Positions 42,263 through 47,089 of a stretch of DNA of 47,089 nucleotides are shown here, piece after piece. The position numbers and the translations under genes were made by a program. Origin of the DNA: Bacteroidota bacterium (GTDB lineage Bacteria > Bacteroidota > Bacteroidia > Chitinophagales > LD1); contig JAPLES010000024.1 of NCBI GenBank assembly GCA_026391075.1, positions 1-47,089 on the forward strand, read 5' to 3'. The notes below the pieces were generated by a model, which saw only the letters and a program-made list of their open reading frames with translations, did not search any database and had not been told where the DNA came from. Positions within the stretch are counted from its first letter, which is position 1, and every line of letters starts with the position of its first letter.

Positions 42263-42943
42263 ATGAAGAAAATACAAAGTACAATCCTTTTTCTGGTTTT
42301 TGTTTTCACCGCAAATGCGCAATTCAATGTGCATGAGTTGGGCAAGAAGGATGTGTATTTTGGTATTGCTCTTGGCGTAAACATGGCGGACTTTAAAGTT
42401 TATCACACCGTGCGTGTTCCGCAAAATGATTCTATCCGTTCAGTGATTCCAAAGTTAGGGCCTGGATTTAATTTGGGTATTATTTGCAACTATCAGTTTC
42501 ATAAATATTTCGATTTGCGTTTTATCCCCACGCTTTCTTTCTCCGATAAAAATATTTTGTATGAAGACCTTGACCACAACCTAGTGAAGAAAAGTATCTC
42601 GTCTATCTATCTCGATTTCCCTTTGTTGATTCGTTTCAAATCGGAGCCGATTAAAGATTTTCGGGTGTATGTAATTGCAGGTGCGCGTTACGATTTCGAT
42701 TTGGCTTCGAATGTAAAAGCGCGCAAAGCCGATGATATTATCAAACTAAACAAACACGATATAGCCGCTGAATACGGTTTCGGGTTTATGATTTACTTCC
42801 CTTATTTCATTTTGAGTCCTGAGATTAAAATGAGCCACGGGCTTATTAATGTGCATTCGCCCACACCCGGGTTAATTAATTCGCGCACCATCGAGCGCAT
42901 GTATTCGCGCACGTTCACCTTTACACTGAACCTCGAAGGTTAA
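42263..42943 (+). CDS. porT: PorT family outer-membrane protein of the T9SS
   Basis: The 226-residue product has a signal peptide (1-19, cut after ANA) and an eight-strand-type barrel with DVYFGIALGVNMADFKV at the start, FNLGIICNYQFHKYFDLRF, and YLDFPLLIRFKSEP. It ends in TFTLNLEG. PorT is needed for type IX secretion, which agrees with the T9SS sorting domains on proteins at 10462 and 20362. The phosphopantetheinyl transferase gene starts on its last stop base, a tight coupling. Confidence 0.9.
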   Translation: MKKIQSTILFLVFVFTANAQFNVHELGKKDVYFGIALGVNMADFKVYHTVRVPQNDSIRSVIPKLGPGFNLGIICNYQFHKYFDLRFIPTLSFSDKNILYEDLDHNLVKKSISSIYLDFPLLIRFKSEPIKDFRVYVIAGARYDFDLASNVKARKADDIIKLNKHDIAAEYGFGFMIYFPYFILSPEIKMSHGLINVHSPTPGLINSRTIERMYSRTFTFTLNLEG

Positions 42944-43554
42944 TGTCTCTCTTTAAAAAAATAAGTTCCACCGATTTTGAAATTGCTCTTTGGCGAATTG
43001 AAGAAGAACTCTCGTTCTTTGAACAAAAATTTCATGCGCAACCCGATATTAAAAATGAGAACAAACGTCTGCAATGGTATGCTTCGCGTTATCTCGTCAA
43101 CGAAATGCTTGGCGGCAATTCAACCATTGAAAAGGATGTGAACGGAAAACCTGTGCTTAAAAATTCTGATGCCCGAGTTTCTATTTCGCACACGCAGCAG
43201 TTTGCCGCTGTTATGTTCAGCCGAAACAAAGCTGTGGGTATTGATTTGGAAAACATTAATCCAAAGGTGGAGCGCATAGCGCATAAGTTTTTGCGCGAAG
43301 ATGAAATCAATGCTATTGATGAAGAGGAGAAGATTGGCAAACTTATTTTGTATTGGAGCGCCAAGGAAGCTTTGTATAAACTGCACGGCAAAGGCGAAAT
43401 AGAGTTTACCACGCAACTACTTATTGAACCTTTTGAGTTAAAACCAAACGGTGAACTGAAAGCCGAAATTGCAGGCATTGAACAGCCGCTTAAAAACCTA
43501 AAACTTAGCTACGAGTTTTTTGAAGGACATGTGCTTACGTATGTAGCGGCATAA
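42943..43554 (+). CDS. 4'-phosphopantetheinyl transferase family protein
   Basis: The 203-residue enzyme activates carrier proteins by adding phosphopantetheine from CoA. It has the motifs RVSISHTQQFAAV, VGIDLENINPKVERIAHKF and WSAKEALYKLHGKG. It is the Sfp/HetI type, probably acting on fatty-acid carrier protein or a secondary-metabolite carrier. Its ATG overlaps the porT stop by one base. Confidence 0.9.
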   Translation: MSLFKKISSTDFEIALWRIEEELSFFEQKFHAQPDIKNENKRLQWYASRYLVNEMLGGNSTIEKDVNGKPVLKNSDARVSISHTQQFAAVMFSRNKAVGIDLENINPKVERIAHKFLREDEINAIDEEEKIGKLILYWSAKEALYKLHGKGEIEFTTQLLIEPFELKPNGELKAEIAGIEQPLKNLKLSYEFFEGHVLTYVAA

Positions 43555-43627
43555 ACCCCTAAACCATATTGTCCTTTTCTGCGTATAATATATGATTGAA
43601 AAAGCTGTAAAGCCTTCAAAAACAATT

Positions 43628-44890
43628 ATGGAGAACAAAGCATCAGAAAACATACCTTCTTATATCCGGAATTTGCCTCCGCGCCCCGTTGATGACATGG
43701 AACGAATCAATGCTTTGCTGCAGTTTGCCATTTTAGATACAACTCCCGAAAAGGAGTATGATGAAATTACCCTCCTTGCTTCTGAAATTTGTCAAGCGCC
43801 TATTTCATCAATAGGTTTTATAGACCAAAATCGTCAGGTGCTAAAATCGAACCGCGGCTTAACCGATGTGAGCCCTCGCGAAGACACATTTTGTAATCAT
43901 GCCATTAGTAAACCGCAAGAAATACTAGTTGTTCCTGATTCGCGGCAGGATCCCCGTTTTTTAGATCATCCAGCTGTACTCAACGAACCGAACGTAATTT
44001 TTTATGTCGGTGTTCCCCTGGTTACTACCGATGGATATGCAATAGGAACAATTTGTGTGGTAGATAACAAACCGCGCGAACTCACTCAAAGACAACTTGA
44101 TTTATTAAAGGCACTTGCCAATCAGGTAATGAAACTGCTCGACCTTCGAAAAAATAATATGGAGCTCGCAAGCATAGGGAAACAATTGCAGGAACGCGCT
44201 ATGGAATTACAGGATGCCAATAAGGAATTGGAATCGTTCAACTATACCGTGTCGCACGACCTGCAGTCACCTCTGCGCTCCATCAACGGGTTTTCAAAAT
44301 TTTTGTTGAAGAGTTACGGACATCAGTTAGATAACGAAGGCAAAGAGTTTCTGCAACATATCAGTGGAAGCGCCATTCGCATGAACGATCTTATTCAGGA
44401 CCTTCTTAAATTTTCACGCCTCGGTAAAATTCCGCTTGCTAAAGTCGAAGTAGATATGAACGAACTGGCGACCGAAGTTATAAATGAAGTGCGCAAGGAG
44501 AAAGGAAATGTAAAAGCCGAAGTAAAAATGCAACCGCTTAAAGTAGCTGACTGCGACCGCGCTTTAGTAAAACAGGTTTGGGTAAATTTGGTGAGCAATG
44601 CGTTTAAGTATTCAGCCAAAAAAGAAAATCCTATTGTGGAAATAGGAATGACCGAAATAAATAACCAACCCGTTTATTATGTAAAAGATAATGGTGCTGG
44701 TTTCGATATGGAAGCATGTGCCGAAAAACTTTTTGGTATCTTTCAACGCATGCACACGGCTGATGATTTTGAAGGAACCGGTGTGGGCTTATCTACCGTT
44801 CAGCGAATTGTAAACCGCCATGGCGGGAAAATATGGGCGGAAGCCAAAGTGAATGAAGGGGCTACGTTTTATTTTACGATGGCTACGTAA
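43628..44890 (+). CDS. GAF-domain cytosolic histidine kinase
   Basis: The 420-residue protein has no membrane helix. It has an N-terminal GAF domain (about 20-180, with GFIDQNRQVLKSNRGL, REDTFCNHAISKP and YVGVPLVTTDGYAIGTICV), a short coiled coil and a HisKA segment with the phospho-acceptor His (YTVSHDLQSPLRSINGFS). The HATPase domain follows (NLVSNAFKYS, YYVKDNGAGFDM, FEGTGVGLSTVQRIV), of the phytochrome-kinase-like type. The GAF domain lacks an obvious bilin-binding Cys, so light sensing is not shown. I chose the ATG at 43628 over a TTG/ATG at 43592. No adjacent response regulator is seen. Confidence 0.9.
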   Translation: MENKASENIPSYIRNLPPRPVDDMERINALLQFAILDTTPEKEYDEITLLASEICQAPISSIGFIDQNRQVLKSNRGLTDVSPREDTFCNHAISKPQEILVVPDSRQDPRFLDHPAVLNEPNVIFYVGVPLVTTDGYAIGTICVVDNKPRELTQRQLDLLKALANQVMKLLDLRKNNMELASIGKQLQERAMELQDANKELESFNYTVSHDLQSPLRSINGFSKFLLKSYGHQLDNEGKEFLQHISGSAIRMNDLIQDLLKFSRLGKIPLAKVEVDMNELATEVINEVRKEKGNVKAEVKMQPLKVADCDRALVKQVWVNLVSNAFKYSAKKENPIVEIGMTEINNQPVYYVKDNGAGFDMEACAEKLFGIFQRMHTADDFEGTGVGLSTVQRIVNRHGGKIWAEAKVNEGATFYFTMAT

Positions 44891-44995
44891 ACGAATGACT
44901 GTTCAGTTTTTATCAGTGGTTAATGGGTGGCGGCTCTTCCTTTTGTTTTATCCCGCCTTACGTGGGAAGGAGGTTAGCAGGTTTCGAAGTTGCAT

Positions 44996-46951
44996 TCACG
45001 TAGTTGGCCTGTAAATCACATTGCCCACGGTTTTAGCAAATTCTTTTTTCTGCTCTATAAAAAGCTTGTGCAGCTTCATCAGTTTTATCAGTTCGGTTTC
45101 ATCTGTTACTTCTTTCAGTTTGGCTTCAATCTTTTTGAGCTCGGCAATGTTCTTAAACTGCTTAAAGCGTATGCAGGCACTCTGAATATCTTTCACAAAC
45201 ATCAGTTTCTTATCGGGCAAAACAATTTTGTATTTCTGCCACCAGTTATCGCTCAAAGAATAAGGCTGGGTTAAAAGTTCAATGGCAATGGAAGTTACTT
45301 TCTCATCTTCGTTAGCGGTGTAGAATTTTTCCTCATGCACGTTGCCGCTCAAAAACTCGCGCTTCACCAAATCAAACATCATGCGGTAGCGGTCGGTTTC
45401 CATTTCGAGCCCGTCTAAGTCGTTGAGCACATAAGCCGCAACAGTTTCAGCATCTTCTTCTTCACCGGTTTTCCAGCTTCCGAACTCAATCAAAATGCGG
45501 ATGATGTCTTTTTCGAGAATATGAAGATTGGAACTTGCCTGATTAAACTGCTCCTGATGAAACGAATCGGGCAGTTGGTCTTGCTTGCTGTCTTTAGGTT
45601 GAACTACTTCTCTGTTCTCGGCAGTCTTTTGGTCGTTCGCTTTTTTTCTACGCAGCTTGTTCACCTCGGTTATCAGAATCTGCTCCTGAATTTCGAAAAG
45701 CTGGCTGCACTCCTTCACATAAACCGAGCGGTGAATATTGTCGGGAATCTTTGCAATGGATTCCACAATGTCGCGAATCAGTTCCGACTTTTTAATCGGG
45801 TCGTGTTTGGCTTCGGCAGCAAACAACGATGCTTTGAAAAGAATAACATCCTTTCGGTTCCGCTGAATGAATTGCAAGAAAGCTTCCGAGCCCACCTTCT
45901 TCACATACGAATCGGGGTCTTCGGCATCGGGCAAAACAACCACGCGCACATTCATGCCTTCTTCCAGAATCAAATCGGTTCCGCGAAGCGCAGCTTTTAT
46001 ACCCGCAGCATCGCCATCATACAGCATAGTGATGTTTGGCGTAATCCGTTTTATCAAACGAATCTGGTCAACGGTAAGCGAAGTGCCCGAACTCGAAACC
46101 GAGTTTTCCATACCCGCCTGATGCAGGGAAATAACATCAGTGTATCCTTCTACTAAAAGGCATTCATCTTTTTTCCTGATTTCATTTTTTGCGAAGTAAC
46201 CTCCATAAAGAATTTTGCTCTTGAGGTAAACTTCGCTCTCGGGTGTGTTGACATACTTAGGCGCTTTCTCATCCTTAATCATGATGCGCCCGCCAAAGCC
46301 CACCACCTTACCCGTCATGTTATGAATAGGAAACATTACGCGGTTGCGGAAAAAATCAACCGTGCTGTTTTCCTTAGGCGAAGTGAGTCCCGCTTTCTTG
46401 AGCACTTCCAACTGAAAGCCTTCTTTTAAAGCGTGCTTCGTAAACACATCGTAACCTTCGGGCGCAAATCCCAATTGAAATTTTTCAATCGTATGATTCA
46501 GAAATCCGCGCTCTTTAAAATACGCCAAACCAATTTTGCCGTTTTCGTTTTGCAGCATGTAGTCGGTAAAAAACTTTTGCGCGGCTGCATTGGCAATATG
46601 AATACTCTCAACTAAGTTGTGCTTCTCTTGCTCTTTCTGTTTGTCTTCATCAGTTTGCTCGTCCTCTTCAATTTCAATATTGTATTTCTTAGCCAGATAC
46701 TTCAATGCATCGGGGTAACTCAATTGCTGGTAGTCTATCAAAAACTGAATAGGTCCGCCTGCCTTACCGCAACCAAAACATTTGTAAATGTTGCGGGCAG
46801 GGTTTACATTAAACGATGGTGTTTTTTCATTGTGAAACGGACAAAGCCCCAGCAAGTTTGCTCCGCGCTTTTTAAGCATAACAAATTCACCTACCACGTC
46901 TTCTACACGCGCTTCGTCATTTATCTTTTGTATGGTGCTCTTTGAAATCAT
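44996..46951 (-). CDS. dnaG: DNA primase
   Basis: The 651-residue protein makes RNA primers for replication. The N-terminal zinc finger (Cys37, His40, Cys58, Cys61 in LCPFHNEKTPSF and YKCFGCG) is followed by the RNA polymerase core with the TOPRIM segments LLVEGYTDVISLHQ and LYDGDAAG. The C-terminal part is a DnaB-interacting domain. The length is normal. The upstream region contains a tandem heptamer. Confidence 0.96.
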   Translation of the reverse strand: MISKSTIQKINDEARVEDVVGEFVMLKKRGANLLGLCPFHNEKTPSFNVNPARNIYKCFGCGKAGGPIQFLIDYQQLSYPDALKYLAKKYNIEIEEDEQTDEDKQKEQEKHNLVESIHIANAAAQKFFTDYMLQNENGKIGLAYFKERGFLNHTIEKFQLGFAPEGYDVFTKHALKEGFQLEVLKKAGLTSPKENSTVDFFRNRVMFPIHNMTGKVVGFGGRIMIKDEKAPKYVNTPESEVYLKSKILYGGYFAKNEIRKKDECLLVEGYTDVISLHQAGMENSVSSSGTSLTVDQIRLIKRITPNITMLYDGDAAGIKAALRGTDLILEEGMNVRVVVLPDAEDPDSYVKKVGSEAFLQFIQRNRKDVILFKASLFAAEAKHDPIKKSELIRDIVESIAKIPDNIHRSVYVKECSQLFEIQEQILITEVNKLRRKKANDQKTAENREVVQPKDSKQDQLPDSFHQEQFNQASSNLHILEKDIIRILIEFGSWKTGEEEDAETVAAYVLNDLDGLEMETDRYRMMFDLVKREFLSGNVHEEKFYTANEDEKVTSIAIELLTQPYSLSDNWWQKYKIVLPDKKLMFVKDIQSACIRFKQFKNIAELKKIEAKLKEVTDETELIKLMKLHKLFIEQKKEFAKTVGNVIYRPTT

Positions 46952-46962
46952 CTTGGGGTGGC

Positions 46963-46987
46963 AAGTTTAAAGTTTAAAGTTTAAAGT
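46963..46987. repeat. Tandem heptamer AAGTTTA x3 upstream of dnaG
   Basis: AAGTTTA occurs three times plus AAGT, starting 12 nt before the dnaG ATG on the opposite strand. The copy number may vary by slippage, so it could tune dnaG expression. Confidence 0.8.
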
Positions 46988-47069
46988 ATGGAGATTCTCT
47001 TGCTGAAGCCTTTACATTTTTTTGCATTCGCCCCAACCCCAATGAAAACGAGGGTTTCAACCACCCACC

Positions 47070-47089
47070 ATTCACTATTTACTATTCAC
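47070..47089. repeat. Heptamer repeat at the window end
   Basis: ATTCACT-ATTTACT-ATTCAC runs off the window edge. The same two heptamers, inverted, occur at 42241-42258. The gap from 46988 to here holds no gene I can see. Confidence 0.55.

Noticed and set aside
1-47089. CRISPR arrays, tRNA/rRNA genes, transposases, prophage genes
   Set aside because: I looked for regular spaced repeats, cloverleaf-like sequences and known mobile-element motifs and found none I could support by eye.

Overview
The window looks like a chromosomal segment of a member of the Bacteroidota, probably an uncultured Chitinophagales/Sphingobacteriia-like lineage. The evidence is AT-rich DNA, C-terminal type IX secretion (T9SS) sorting domains on two large secreted proteins, a PorT gene next to ubiE, a carboxypeptidase-regulatory-domain TonB receptor, DUF4397 and FAS1 surface proteins, and at least one promoter of the Bacteroidota type (TTG, 19 nt, TAnnTTTG). 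I see no tRNA or rRNA gene, no CRISPR array, no transposase and no phage gene.

Layout. Positions 1-1300 are a gene graveyard holding an orphan terminator, a fragment of a protein-isoaspartate methyltransferase gene, and a decayed partial copy of the TonB receptor that lies intact at 7.3-9.7 kb. Positions 1.3-7.3 kb run on the + strand: an outer-membrane protein, a FAS1 protein, then a light/DNA-repair type cluster (SDR, SRPBCC, GTP cyclohydrolase I, two tiny membrane proteins, a broken peroxiredoxin, a photolyase/cryptochrome and a 19-codon epimerase stub). Positions 7.3-16.6 kb hold a TonB receptor cotranscribed with an ECF sigma factor, two DUF4397 surface proteins, a LitR/CarH-like MerR regulator with a B12-binding domain, a CrtI/RetSat-like oxidoreductase and a SOUL haem protein. 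A GH31 fragment follows. From 17.4 kb on the genes are intact and more housekeeping in character: dapA, accA, a T9SS-exported serine protease, an AsmA-like protein, a histidine kinase, GH125, an unusual NagB-like/hydrolase fusion, OmpA, a lipid operon (acyltransferase, eukaryote-type HACD dehydratase, acyl-CoA ligase), AMP nucleosidase, arfB, a di-haem lipoprotein, arginine decarboxylase, engB, ubiE, porT, a phosphopantetheinyl transferase, a GAF kinase and dnaG.

How it fits together. The most striking signal is an inverted repeat TTGTTTAA-N16-TTAAACAA, with exactly the same 16-nt spacing each time. It occurs once upstream of folE, twice upstream of the ECF sigma/TonB receptor operon and once upstream of each DUF4397 gene. 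Single half-sites lie beside the MerR gene and the CrtI-like gene. I infer one regulon, most simply controlled by the B12-binding MerR protein encoded in its middle, that would couple light (or B12 status) to pterin synthesis, an ECF sigma/TonB receptor pair and cell-surface DUF4397 proteins. The second notable system is the compact operon at 32.7-36.1 kb with a PHS1/HACD-type 3-hydroxyacyl-CoA dehydratase, a family best known from eukaryotic very-long-chain fatty acid elongation. The first 17 kb also carry most of the broken genes in the window, so the light cluster seems to be eroding or to have been rearranged.
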